Shown here piece after piece: positions 10,201 through 20,009 of a stretch of DNA of 39,255 nt. Numbering within the stretch: position 1 is the stretch's first letter; each line of letters begins with the position of its first letter. The notes under the pieces are model-generated. The model did no database searches, was not told the origin of the DNA, and saw only the letters and a program-made list of their open reading frames with translations. Made by a program: the position numbers and the translations under genes. Location: positions 1-39,255 of the forward strand of contig JARBJD010000509.1 of the NCBI GenBank assembly GCA_033064195.1, read 5' to 3'. The DNA is from Blattamonas nauphoetae. Taxonomy: Eukaryota > Preaxostyla > Oxymonadida.

Positions 10201-11600
10201 GTGTTGTCAAATCAACCGATACTGAACACATCATGACTCACGTTTGTGGTGTTGACTTTAATTCGCTCTATCCAAGTGCATTCTCATCAATCAAGAACAA
10301 GAACAATCCATACACGAATCACAGAATGTACATGCCACGACGATGCATATTCACCGCAACAGGAGATAAAGAATGTCGCAAGATCATCGAGGACAAGAAT
10401 CAGAAGACGTTGTTCGTTGCAGAATTGAAAGGACACATCGATGAAAAGTACATCAATGATTTCATTAACTTCCCACCAATCTTCAGAAACATTGTTGTCA
10501 ATACGACTGAAGAGAACATCGGAGAGAAGACATATTCACTGATGAAGAAACATGGATTGAAGACTGATGACAAGCAAAGGAAGCTGACCCAACTCTTGAG
10601 CACTCACGATCAGTATATGTTCTTTTCGACATACTATCTGTGGTTCCTCATCGACTATTGCCACTTCATTGTAGACGATATTAAGAGTGTGATGGTATTC
10701 TCGAGACATTCTGGATTTGAACCATTTGTGACCTCGTTCATGAATGATAGAATTGAAGCAATGAAGGTTGGAAACAAAGGAAAGGAACAATTCTGTCAGA
10801 CGAACTTGAATGGAAGTTACGGATACGATGGAATAAACACTGAGAAGTACAACTCAATCACAATCTGCAATGAGAAGAGAACATACCTGAAGCAAATGAT
10901 GAAAGGATTTGTTGCGACTCGAGAAATCAATGAGGACAACTACATTGTGATTGAAGACAGAGAGAAAGCATCGTGTAAAACTTGTCTGCAAGAAGCGGTG
11001 TTCACACTCGATAACGCAAAGTTCTGGTATCTGAATTTCATCTACAATTTCATGTACAAATGTCTAGATATGAATAAAATCCACTTCTGTGAGGGAGACA
11101 CTGACTCTGCATACTGGGCAATTAGTGGTGATCCAAATGCTGGTATTCACCAACAATTTGAACACGTTCTTGCTGACAAGGAGTTCTATGATGCACACAA
11201 ATTTGAATGGTTTCCCAATCCTGAAAAGGGTGTCGATGATGAGAAGAAACTGTTAGGACTAGCAATTGAAAAGGAAGGTGAACAGATGATCTGTCTTGCA
11301 CCAAAGTGTTACTCTCTCGATGAGAAATGCAAGATCAAAGGAGTGTCTCTGAAGAAAACAAATATCACGAGTGACGATTCTGTGAAGTGTCTGAACGGAG
11401 AGAAAACTGTGACTACAACACTGAACTTTCAGACGAGAAGAATCGTGAGCGAAGAGGACACCAATGGATTTGAGATTGCCAAAATACAACAACAGAAACT
11501 CAGTCTCAGTGGAATTCATCTCAAGGCAATCGTACTTGTCAATGAGTCCTGTCCTCCATTCATTCATGGACTGAAAGCAGTGGATTACAGAATTGCATAA
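7252..11600 (+). pseudogene. polB: protein-primed-type DNA polymerase B with HNH insert (copy A)
   Basis: This gene of about 1,450 codons would replicate the element's linear genome. In order: an unknown N-terminal region; a segment with NICFFQALSF near 8250 that resembles the Cys-box domain (OTU-like in some descriptions) at the front of Polinton polymerases; a C2HC finger near 8640 (LCPYC...H...C); exonuclease motifs ITYDFETM (8866), GFNSSRFD (9138) and YNIRDVE (about 9555); an HNH-type module at about 9875-10005 (CYICKC, LDRIDNSKGH, ENV, CCDYCN); then palm motifs DFNSLYPS (10253), NLNGSYGYDG (about 10805), GDTDSAYW (about 11095) and the KxY region (PKCYSLDEKCKIKG, about 11300). It is broken, with about three breaks. 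The start at 7252 matches the start in copy B. Confidence 0.88.
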
Positions 11601-11623
11601 ATACAAACTATATTTTTGTATAA

Positions 11624-13544
11624 ATGGATGATCCCAAAATCATTGCATTTGTCAAAAACCTTGCTACCCACACACAACACCGTCGAAGCTCAATAAGCAA
11701 TGTCAGAAATGATCCTTCTCAAATTTTACCCGTCTATCATACCAAAGATGGATGGAGAGAGAATGATGCAGATGATGACACATATTTTAATGATTGGTTG
11801 ACGGGAGATCTATCTCCAAATTTATCACTTGCTGATGGAAGGAAAGTTGCACAATTGTTTGTACACGGATTCACAGGAAAACAAATCGACGATATCACTG
11901 CTGAACGAGCATATCAAGCTTATCAACAATTTTACTATGAATTTAATCAAATCCATTTTGGACAACCGGGAATCCCAGCAACGAGTCCAAAGCAAATGTC
12001 CAACTCGACACCTATCGGGTTCGAAGCATCGCAGAGGCGAGACGATTCCACACTTTCGTCATCAATCAGAGCTGGTAAGAAGAGACGTTTGAAACAATCA
12101 CATCATGATTTTCCAGCAAGGGAGAGAAGATTTAACGAGGATATATTTCTGACAATTTCACAGATACCTGACATTGTATCAATGAATCCATCAGAGGTGT
12201 CACGATCGGAATTAACCACTCGCCAAGTCCTTGATAAATTGGAAGTGATGAAAGGAATGTTTGATCATCAACAAAAAGACAATTCAGAAGATGAACAAAT
12301 CAAAGCTGAGAACTCAATCATGGACAATCAACAGCGAATGGAACAATTCATCACAAAGCAGATTGTCGATTCGAAGAAGATGAATCGTGATTTGTTTATT
12401 TTAACACGCATACCCAGAGCTGTTGATAGTGATGACACAGATTTTTTAATTGCTCATCCTACACAAATCCCGTATGGTGGACGATCATTTCAAGATTGGT
12501 ATGATGAATATGTTCACCGATGGACTCTAGCAAATCCAAAGCAAACAATGAACTTACGGGAAAAACAACGAGCAAATATCGCTAATGGATTGCCGAAGAT
12601 ATCAAGACCGGTTGAGAAAATATCATATCCTTTTCGATCAAAGATGCAATTCATGTCGAAGGCAATCACTGGTGATCCACACCAGACATCTGACAGAAAG
12701 GTTCCTCAGAAGTGTGATCGATCATACTTCTCACCGAAGTCAGGATCATGGGAAATTGATCTTGTTTTCATTCAATCACCAACATCGAAAACAGTGTTGC
12801 AATTTTACCTATTTGCCATCAACATCAACACCAAGTACCTTGTTGCAATTCCTGTTCTAGATAAATCATAGAGTAAAGTCAAGACAGCAATCAACGATCT
12901 CATTCATCATCGTGGAGTTAACGTCAACAACGTTCGTGGTGATGGAGAATCTGCATGGACAAGTGGAGAAGCATCAACGTATTTTAAGCAGCAGAAAGCA
13001 AATACTTATTTCACGAGTTCACCATTCACAAATCACAATCGAATTGTCGATCGAGTGATCAGAACCATCAGAGATGGATTCCAAGACAATGCAACACAGA
13101 TGGCAAATCATTCGCTGATGAATCAGATGGTGGAATACTACAACATGACTCCTCATCGAGCGTACTGGAACAAGTTCACTCCACAGGAAGCACAAAAACA
13201 ATCGTGAAATCGAAGCACTGTATATCTCCAGTTGTGAAGAACAATTAAAGAACATCCAACGACAGCAGACAACACAGATGCTTTGGCGATACAAACCAGG
13301 AAACATTCTGTTGATTCACCTTGATTTAAACAAGACTGTTGCCAAATTTCAGAAGAAGAGAAGACCGTTTCAATTCGTGGGACAATTGATAGAATACAAA
13401 CACGGAAATGTAGTGGCATCATTACTGAATGGACTCACTAGTTTATCGAATGTGGTGTATGTTCATATTCAACACACAAAATATCACGCGGCTTCCATCG
13501 ACGATTTGTCACCAGAGTTCATTGACGAATTTAATTTGGTGTAG
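11624..13544 (+). pseudogene. int: retroviral-type integrase with long N-terminal extension (copy A)
   Basis: The gene inserts the element into host DNA. The first ~370 codons (MDDPKIIAFVKNL onward) are not recognised; they include an FQDWYDEYVHRW motif and a charged, helical middle. The rve catalytic core follows at about 12740-13190, with SWEIDLVFIQSP (first catalytic Asp), VRGDGESAW (second) and the HNRIVDRVIRT helix. The C-terminal part from about 13270 (YKPGNILLIHL...FVGQLIEY) looks like the SH3-like DNA-binding domain seen after rve cores. It is broken, with about two breaks. The short spacing after PolB, with only a weak AT motif (TATATTTTTG, 11610-11619), suggests joint transcription. 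Confidence 0.8.
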
Positions 13545-13551
13545 TACAGAA

Positions 13552-13562
13552 GTTTTTATTTC
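13552..13562 (+). promoter_or_regulatory. AT-rich promoter motif (A, coiled-coil gene)
   Basis: GTTTTTATTTC, a weaker version of the element motif, lies 6 bases before the ATG at 13569. Confidence 0.35.
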
Positions 13563-13568
13563 AGTGAA

Positions 13569-13928
13569 ATGACATCTTTGAAAATATTAGAACCTTTTGA
13601 TCCTGAACAGAAAGAGTTCACAAACATTCACGACTTTCAGAGATATTTGGAAAAGAATAGAAAGGAATTGAATGAATTGACGACACAAAAACTAAATCGG
13701 ATGATTCAAATTGATGGATACAGAAAAATAAAAATAAGAGGTGAGATTGCACTGAGGAAATCAAGTAGTGACAACATTGGTGAATCCAACTCATTCTCGA
13801 TTGATCAAAGATTATCAGACATTGAAGAATCAATTCGAACGCTCACAGACAGTCTCAGTATGAGGCTTCGAAGTCTTGACGAGACGATTGGCAGTCTCAT
13901 TCAAGAGCTATCTGACACCACGAATTAG
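13569..13928 (+). CDS. small coiled-coil-like protein (copy A)
   Basis: This is an intact 119-residue open frame. The N-terminal half has ILEPFDPEQ and a charged helix (RYLEKNRKELNELTTQKL). The C-terminal half has heptad-like Leu/Ile spacing (LSDIEESIRTLTDSLSMRL) that suggests a short coiled coil. The counterpart in copy B has 128 residues with the same layout and an extra N-terminal segment. The 3' end overlaps the 3' end of the convergent ATPase gene by about 20 bases in both copies. No family is recognised; an assembly or scaffolding role is a guess from the coiled coil and the neighbours. Confidence 0.65.
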   Translation: MTSLKILEPFDPEQKEFTNIHDFQRYLEKNRKELNELTTQKLNRMIQIDGYRKIKIRGEIALRKSSSDNIGESNSFSIDQRLSDIEESIRTLTDSLSMRLRSLDETIGSLIQELSDTTN

Positions 13929-14753
13929 TCCATCCTTGTTGATCTCTGTCAGTGCAACTCCATCAGTATTGTATCGAAGAATGATTGCTTCACATTTTTG
14001 TTTTCGTTGGTAGACATTCCAGAAGTGTCGAATATCAATTGGTGAATTCAACTGAGGATAGACTCGACTGATTCGTTCTTTGTTGAATCCTCCAAAGATC
14101 CACATTGAATCAATGTTTGACTTCATATCAGCTGACAAACTGAACAGCTCATGCATCGTCAGAAAGAAAGTAAATTTCGGTTGTCGATTCTCCAAAAACA
14201 AGTCCATCATTGTCATTCTATTTTTGGACGTTCTACGTTCACCAAGGATTCTGCGACAGTCATCAAGGAGGATAATCGTTTGGAGATTCTGAACTGAGAA
14301 GTCATCAATGTACAGTGAGTCGAACAATTCATCTCTGCACTCATCTGTGATTTTATTCTGCCATTGATTATCAATAATCTCTTCATAAGCTGCTTTCGAT
14401 TCAGAGAGTTCCAACAGAAATGGAAGTGCTTCATCCTATTTGACTTTCACATATGGAACGTTCAATATTGGTTTGAATTTATCGAATGTCGGATCAATGT
14501 TCTTATCAGTGACGAAGACAAAGAGGTGAAAGAGTTCGTTTCTGACTTGAACATTTTGGAGCTTGGCAACTTCTCGAAGAGCATTAAATGTTTTTCCACT
14601 TCCTCTGTTTCCAACGAGGACATTCACACTATTGCGATTGAAATTCAAGTCTGGATGAATCTGTGATTGGACTTCATGAGAAACATTCCGATTAGATGCT
14701 TCACTTCATTTAGCATTCACATATGCTGTCAATGAGGAGGTTGATCTTTTCAT
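13908..14753 (-). pseudogene. FtsK/HerA-type genome-packaging ATPase (copy A)
   Basis: It is encoded against the direction of its neighbours. Walker A is GNRGSGKT (about 14570-14600), Walker B is LQTIILLDDCRRIL (about 14240-14285), and the conserved following block is FFLTMHELFSLSADMKSN with IFGGFNKERI. This matches the A32-like packaging ATPases of Polintons and large DNA viruses, which pump DNA into capsids. The counterpart in copy B is about 95% alike in protein sequence. This copy is broken, with one or two breaks. The reverse orientation is shared by A and B, so it is ancestral to the family. Confidence 0.8.
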
Positions 14754-14787
14754 TTGTAATTTATCTGCATTTAAAATGTAGTTTTCA

Positions 14788-14799
14788 TTTTTTATTTTG
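14788..14799 (+). promoter_or_regulatory. AT-rich promoter motif (A, 320-residue gene)
   Basis: TTTTTTATTTTG lies 12 bases before the ATG at 14812. Copy B has the same motif at 27079-27089 in reverse. Confidence 0.6.
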
Positions 14800-14811
14800 T
14801 ATGAAAACAAC

Positions 14812-15774
14812 ATGACTGAAAAGATAAAGTTCAATCCACCACAAAGAAAAGCACAGGCGAAGAGACCGAAAATGAGATATGAACAGGCAACCAGAGATGC
14901 AATGAAAAGAATCTTTGCTGATGATGATATTCACACCAAATTCAATTCTGCACTCAGAAGCGTTCCGTCCGCATTGGAATATATTGAAAGAACTGGACAC
15001 AATTGGGAAGTGAAAATGGAAAAATATGGGAAAGTTCCTGATGTGATGGTCTACGACAAAGACACAAAAGATCTGATCGCCGCCAATGGTTTTATGCTTG
15101 CACCATATCACAGTCGACCTGTCATCGAAACGTATTATACAATGAATCCAACACCAGATTCACGTCGTCAGACACCATATTCCCAATTTCGTCAAGACAA
15201 CGGAAGAAAAATCAAAGCTGTCCATCAGAATTTTCTCAAAACTGGCACATATGATGTACCATCAACATATCACGACATTAGCTACTCAGAAATGCAAGAA
15301 CAACGATCAAAACAACCTTATGCAATCATGAAGAAAGCCGTTGGTGAATTCATGAATGAGACGTTGAAGGTTTATCGTGCGAGTCGAGATAAACCTGCAG
15401 ATGTCAGCAACAATGTGTTGGAGAATATGGTTTTCAATTCCATTCAATCAAAAGTTGCAGCACAGATGTGGGATCAATGGCTTGAAGACTACGTTGAAAA
15501 TTTCATCAGTTCAAATCCAGAACATCAGAGATTAAAGACAAGAAAAGCATTTAAGGAACAGATTCATCCACAGTTTCTCGATATCATTGAGAACACAGAA
15601 GATTTAAATACTTTCCTTGGTCGACATACAGTTGCCATCTCAACACTTGTGAATCAACTGACGCGTGAAGCATATCAAACAAGAACTGAAGACATCGGTA
15701 GATACCAAAAGGATTACATGCCTGAATACGCTCAATACGCTCATTTGGTCAAGACCATGGGAGTAAGCGGTTAA
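14812..15774 (+). CDS. 320-residue element protein, unknown (copy A)
   Basis: An intact frame starts at 14812 (MTEKIKFNPPQ), chosen because copy B has the same MTEK start at the same distance from the AT motif. The N-terminus is basic (KRPKMRYEQATRDAMKRIF). The middle has the best conserved blocks, SVPSALEYIER, KVPDVMVYDK and YTMNPTP. The C-terminal half is predicted helical by composition. Against copy B only about half the residues agree, much less than the neighbouring genes. It stands at the head of the structural block, so a capsid-associated or DNA-bound role is possible. I see no jelly-roll, protease or nuclease motif. Confidence 0.7.
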   Translation: MTEKIKFNPPQRKAQAKRPKMRYEQATRDAMKRIFADDDIHTKFNSALRSVPSALEYIERTGHNWEVKMEKYGKVPDVMVYDKDTKDLIAANGFMLAPYHSRPVIETYYTMNPTPDSRRQTPYSQFRQDNGRKIKAVHQNFLKTGTYDVPSTYHDISYSEMQEQRSKQPYAIMKKAVGEFMNETLKVYRASRDKPADVSNNVLENMVFNSIQSKVAAQMWDQWLEDYVENFISSNPEHQRLKTRKAFKEQIHPQFLDIIENTEDLNTFLGRHTVAISTLVNQLTREAYQTRTEDIGRYQKDYMPEYAQYAHLVKTMGVSG

Positions 15775-15793
15775 CTAAAACATAAATATATAT

Positions 15794-15805
15794 TTTTTTA
15801 TTTTT
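15794..15805 (+). promoter_or_regulatory. AT-rich promoter motif (A, 187-residue gene)
   Basis: TTTTTTATTTTT lies 10 bases before the ATG at 15816. A second ATG in another frame follows it directly at 15806. Confidence 0.6.
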
Positions 15806-15815
15806 ATGGAAAGTG

Positions 15816-16379
15816 ATGCAACCAATTCTAAGTTGTCAATTTACAAAACACACAAGTTCTTCTTCAGTACCAACATCAATCACCAACAATGTCATCATCG
15901 AAGATCGAAGCAAAGCCGGCGTAGATAATAGAGGATCGAATGTGGAGATGGAGAGTGAACGAGGTGCTTACTATCCACCACTGGAGACATATCCATCAGC
16001 TCCAATCCAAAGCCGCTCAATTCCGCTTCGTGAGTACACCTCAAACAGTACTGCATTCAAAGACGAACTACTGGTAGTGTACAAGAATGCTTTTGCTTGT
16101 GAAAAGAAACTCTTGAATAATCTCATTGAACCATCGAAGAAACTGATCACAAACCAAAGTGATTTATGTGCACTGATTGCTACACTCACTGGAATCAATG
16201 ATGTGGTGATTGAATTGGATGATTTATCAACTAAATGTTCATGCCTCAATTCTCTTCCAATCTTCAGAACTATTCTCAAGATCCTTGTTGGTGGAAAAGA
16301 TATGAGTATTGCCTACAATGAAGCATACAACACCATTCTATACTACGGCATTTCATTGACGAAGGCAATCCCCAGTTAG
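15816..16379 (+). CDS. 187-residue element protein, unknown (copy A)
   Basis: An intact frame starts MQPILSCQFTKH. The N-terminal ~75 residues are Ser/Thr-rich and look disordered. The C-terminal part is helical, with AFACEKKLLNNLIEPSKKL and a Cys pair in STKCSCLN. The protein is strongly alike in copy B (25504-26061). It sits in the structural block between the 320-residue protein and the small MAPG proteins. No family is recognised; a minor virion component is plausible by position only. A 39-codon frame starting at 15806 overlaps its beginning and is also open in copy B. Confidence 0.65.
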   Translation: MQPILSCQFTKHTSSSSVPTSITNNVIIEDRSKAGVDNRGSNVEMESERGAYYPPLETYPSAPIQSRSIPLREYTSNSTAFKDELLVVYKNAFACEKKLLNNLIEPSKKLITNQSDLCALIATLTGINDVVIELDDLSTKCSCLNSLPIFRTILKILVGGKDMSIAYNEAYNTILYYGISLTKAIPS

Positions 16380-16397
16380 ATTAATTCACGAATTCGA

Positions 16398-16409
16398 TTT
16401 TTTATTTTT
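16398..16409 (+). promoter_or_regulatory. AT-rich promoter motif (A, 116-residue gene)
   Basis: TTTTTTATTTTT lies 6 bases before the ATG at 16416, the shortest spacing among the strong matches. Confidence 0.6.
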
Positions 16410-16415
16410 CCTAAA

Positions 16416-16766
16416 ATGGCACCGGGAAGTTTCAACAAACTCAAAAATATCGGCAAACAATTCTTTCAATTCATCAAACCGTTCGCACCCTCAATACTTC
16501 AAGTCGGAGGTGGATTGCTGTCACAAACCAACAGGAAATTCGGACAAACAGCAGGAGGAATACTCAGTGGCTTTGGGGGAATGATGGATGTGTACCAACA
16601 GAACAAGGCAATCAATCGAGCACCACAACAACAACAGATGATTGTCTCGCCAGAGGCTTCGAACCCTCCCAGGGTGAGAGACTATGAACCGCCTCGAAAT
16701 GTACGATACTCCAATGATGATATGCCTCAATCATCAAATTCCAAAATTCAATTCAAAGGATTATAA
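16416..16766 (+). CDS. small MAPG-type hydrophobic protein 1 (copy A)
   Basis: This is an intact 116-residue frame. It begins MAPGSFNKLKNIGKQFFQFI, an amphipathic helix, followed by a Gly-rich hydrophobic stretch (LQVGGGLLSQ, GGILSGFGGM), then a Gln/Pro-rich polar tail. This layout recalls membrane-active or capsid-lining minor proteins of adenovirus-like viruses (compare pVI), by analogy only. Its first residues resemble those of the next gene (MAPGWFSKLAAVGKNIL), so the two may be an ancient tandem duplication. Copy B has a shorter tail (102 residues). Confidence 0.65.
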   Translation: MAPGSFNKLKNIGKQFFQFIKPFAPSILQVGGGLLSQTNRKFGQTAGGILSGFGGMMDVYQQNKAINRAPQQQQMIVSPEASNPPRVRDYEPPRNVRYSNDDMPQSSNSKIQFKGL

Positions 16767-16782
16767 TTTGTTTGTGTTCAAG

Positions 16783-16795
16783 TTTTTTATTTTTT
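16783..16795 (+). promoter_or_regulatory. AT-rich promoter motif (A, 101-residue gene)
   Basis: TTTTTTATTTTTT ends 6 bases before the ATG at 16802. Confidence 0.6.
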
Positions 16796-16801
16796 ACATA
16801 C

Positions 16802-17107
16802 ATGGCACCAGGTTGGTTTTCAAAATTAGCAGCAGTTGGCAAAAACATACTCAGAGTTGGAGCTCCATTTCTGAATCTCATTCCCTTCGTTGGACCATTG
16901 ATTTCGAAAGTAGCACAGACAGGTGTTGAGATGATTCCAGACGTGAAATCGGATCAGCAAATCCATGCAGAAAAAATGGCACAATACGAGCAAGCAATCA
17001 ATGAAGGAAACACAGCAGTTGCGAACAAACTCAGGGATGAAATACTGAGACTGGAAGAAAAGCTGAAGCCGAAACCAAAGAAGAAGAAACTGAAAAAGAA
17101 AAAGTAA
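16802..17107 (+). CDS. small MAPG-type protein 2 with basic tail (copy A)
   Basis: This intact 101-residue frame starts at 16802; the same MAPGW start is used in copy B. Residues 1-40 are hydrophobic and amphipathic (VGAPFLNLIPFVGPLISKV). The middle is an alpha-helical, charged segment (IHAEKMAQYEQAINEGN). The C-terminus is a Lys-rich tail (KPKPKKKKLKKKK). A membrane-active head with a DNA-binding tail would fit a core or minor capsid protein, which is inference. It lies 41 bases before the capsid-like gene. Confidence 0.65.
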   Translation: MAPGWFSKLAAVGKNILRVGAPFLNLIPFVGPLISKVAQTGVEMIPDVKSDQQIHAEKMAQYEQAINEGNTAVANKLRDEILRLEEKLKPKPKKKKLKKKK

Positions 17108-17130
17108 CCATAGTTCAAACATTAATGTAA

Positions 17131-17142
17131 TTTTTTATTTTT
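17131..17142 (+). promoter_or_regulatory. AT-rich promoter motif (A, capsid-like gene)
   Basis: TTTTTTATTTTT lies 6 bases before the ATG at 17149. The surrounding bases are nearly identical in copy B. Confidence 0.6.
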
Positions 17143-17148
17143 GTTAAA

Positions 17149-19017
17149 ATGAACTCGCATATAACACATCTGACAAACAAAAGAACGGGAGCATCATCTT
17201 TGACTGGAAATACAACTGGCTCAATCAAGTATACCAGAGATGATATTGGTCAAATACAACAGCAACTCATGTCTGAACATCACATCAATTACCTCTTGAA
17301 CGATGGAGCCCACAGTACTTCGATTCAAGAATTGAAACCGTCAGAGAATTCACGTTTCTACAAAGGACAAGAGATAATCATTCCACTGACGGGAAATCAA
17401 GATATTTGTCAAATCCATGATTCATTCATCACATTCACCATGACAACAACATTGAAACTCAATAATTGGAAGACAACTTCTGGTAAAATTGGATCGTTCA
17501 TGAATGAAAGAATCTTCATCTTCGTTGGACTCAAGCATTCAGCTTCAATCTTTCGTGACCGTACTGTTCTTCACAACAATCAAAGAATAATCAGCACAAC
17601 CACAAATGATGTATCCATGGAGTCTCACATCTACAATATGATCAAACCAAAGAGTCAATTGGAGAATCGTAAGCATTGTCACACTCCATGGCAAAATGCT
17701 TGGACTCACGATGAATCTGTTGCTGGTGATTCTATTCCACTTTCTGATTTTACATCAACGTCCGGAACAGGAGTGTTTCAAGACACTATTGATGTACCAA
17801 TTCGTGTGTCAATCAATCTTGAAGATCTTCTAATATTCTCAGGGATGACTGACTATCCTCGTTGTCTCTTTGGAGATCTGAAATTGAGTGTTCATATGAA
17901 TGAAGATGCATTCGTTTGCTGTCCGGTTAATCCTGAACTCACTCTGAAGAACACACTATCATCAATTGTTTATGGAATGGCTGCACCGCCAACAATCAAA
18001 GCATCCATTCTCAATTGCATTCAACATCGTCCATATTTCTTAAACAATCTCGTAACATCATGTACCAAGAACTTTGTTCAGATTGGTCAATCATTTCTGC
18101 AACCATCAGTCACTCAAGACATAGTTTATTCATCTGCTGGAACTGTCACCAAAGAACCAGAATATGTGGATCAATATATCTCATTGAACATTCTTGATTA
18201 TCAAATTGATGATGTATATTGCATGAGTTCAGGATATACCATGAAAGAAATCGCGAAAGAGAATCTCAAGAAGATGTATCAAGATCGTCCAGGAACAATA
18301 CCAGCAGAAAAGATTTCTTTCTATCCATTTCAGAAGACACCAACGGAAACAGGAATTGATTGTACTCAGCAAATGGTTCTCGTCAATGCCAAGGACATTC
18401 TGCTTGTCTTCCGTCACTACGACAATGAAGTCACTTGTTTCCACAATCCAATGCAGAAAGATATTAGAGTGAATCTCCTCAACAAATACTATCCTGAACA
18501 ACCGACAACCACAGTTGGAGCTCGCTTTTATCAGTTTGCTTTGTCCACTCTCAACCTTGATTCATACCTGACTGTTCCTGACGACTTGGAGCGATCACTG
18601 ACGGATTCTCTCGTTGAAGAGAAACTCACTGGTGACGGAACATATCCAAATGAAACAATGACAAGAGTTCGTCCGATTCATGACAATACTGACTTCCTTC
18701 TGTGCTTCTCGACACAGAGAAGTGGGTGTCCAACAAACTGAAATGATTCCATACGTTCACGAGGTCAGAATGTTCCGGTCACTTTGAGATCATATCCCAT
18801 TTATCAAGGGAATCTTGATACATACTACAATGTGTACAATCCCAGTGAAAGTGGTGGTGATATGACAACATTTACTCATCCTCCATCACCGATTCTAGCG
18901 ACTACTGCAACAACGTGGTGGGTCCTACGATTCAGCAATGACGTTCCTATTGTTGAGTATTATCCAAATCACACGTTGAAAGCGTTGCACAAAGATTTAG
19001 GGATTATCCCAAATTGA
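17149..19017 (+). pseudogene. major-capsid-like protein, paralog 1 (copy A)
   Basis: This is about 620 codons and the largest protein of the late block. The composition is beta-rich. Diagnostic blocks are IIIPLTGNQDICQIHDSFI, FVGLKHSASIFRD, ESHIYNMI, VPIRVSINLEDLLIFSG and YPRCLFGDLKLSVHM, which follow the plan of Polinton double-jelly-roll capsid proteins: a strand-rich barrel, a surface-loop block, then an IPL/NLEDLL..F strand pair. Assignment rests on size, position and this pattern, not on a database match. It has about one break. The first ~540 bases are identical to copy B. Copy B also has a second paralog. Confidence 0.6.
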
Positions 19018-19388
19018 AAAGTCTTGCCAACGAATTGTATTTTTTATTTTTCTATAAATGAGAAGCATAAGAGAGTAGTATAGAAGAAGAATATCGATAG
19101 GCTCCTATATCGCAATTAGTCCGGGAATTATAAGATTGGGAACTGAATAGTGATTCTCAATTCCGATTGAACAGAGTCTTATTTTTAACGTACAATCAGC
19201 TATGATTCCGAAATGCCGGATAATACTTGTTTTCTTGCATTTTGGTGGATACCTTTTTTGGGTTCTAATTCAATTATTTAGTCAAAAAAGTGACCCCATC
19301 TAGCAAACTTAAATCGAAAGGGTTTTTTTCATTCATTGACAAAACAAACGTTAATTTTTTATTATCTGATTTTTTTATTTTGTATTAT
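19018..19388 (+). other. gene-free stretch with two AT promoter motifs (copy A)
   Basis: TTTTTTATTTTT at 19040-19051 and TTTTTTATTTT at 19371-19381 are the element motif. The first is followed by a start context resembling that of the second capsid-like gene of copy B, but no such gene follows. The second precedes the repeat-protein gene at 19389. Nothing else is recognised between them. Confidence 0.45.
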
Positions 19389-20009
19389 ATGACGAATCAG
19401 CGTACACCAAACAAACTTAACGAGACTCTAAAGAATGAAAAATTAATTCTAATCACCGAACCAGTTCTGAATCGTTCTGGGACCTCATATTTGGCACATG
19501 GTACTTTCGATTATGCGAGTGAAGATAAACCTGATGAGATTTATCGAGTTTACATTCCTGCTTTCATTTAAGGAGCAAGACCACATCTGAATCCAAACAT
19601 GTATCACAGATTCGATAACTGTTGTACAAAAGAAAAATTCATTGAGTCACTACACAGTGAGAATTGTGAACTCGTTGGTGAATACAAAACATCAGAGTCA
19701 GTAGTGAAATATCTTCATGAAGGAGTTGAATGGAGAATCAAACCATCACAATGGATGAAAGGAGTCAGAACACAGAAGATGAAGCGAAAGCATTCCACTC
19801 AATCGTTTGTTGAAAACGAACTGAGAAAGCACAATTGTGAACTCATTGATGAGTACAAGAAAGTACACATTCCTTTTCACTATCGAGTGATTGGTGATGA
19901 TAAAGTTTACAAAGCGAGACTTGATGAATGGTTTAGAGCAAAGAGAAAACCTCACTTGAGAGGAAAGACAGAGAAGAACTCCATCGACGAATCTCCGAAT
20001 CAATATTGA
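19389..20009 (+). pseudogene. outward-facing end-located repeat-protein gene (copy A, right)
   Basis: The gene starts MTNQRTPNKLNETLKNEK and has three repeats of about 55 residues. The first is diverged (ending GARPHL); the second and third are clear (FIESLHSENCELVGEY with EGVEWRIKPSQWMKG, and SFVENELRKHNCELIDEY with RLDEWF..K.KPHLRG). It is the counterpart of the gene at 5966-6557, and both face outward from copy A. The two differ a lot in sequence, so they are not a freshly homogenised terminal repeat. It has about one break. Function unknown. Confidence 0.6.

Larger units (their letters stand above)
5966..20009 (+). mobile_element. copy A: Polinton/Maverick-type element, broken
   Basis: The order is repeat-protein genes, PolB, integrase, coiled-coil-like gene, packaging ATPase (reverse strand), 320-residue, 187-residue, 116-residue and 101-residue proteins, capsid-like protein, repeat-protein gene. 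The combination of protein-primed-type PolB, DDE integrase, FtsK/HerA ATPase and a capsid-like protein is diagnostic of Polintons (Mavericks), and about 14 kb fits their size. The given limits are the outermost recognisable genes; termini were not resolved. The element has roughly ten breaks and is a fossil, yet parts of it are identical to copy B, so it is young or was recently homogenised. No counterpart of the second capsid-like gene of copy B is present. Confidence 0.85.
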
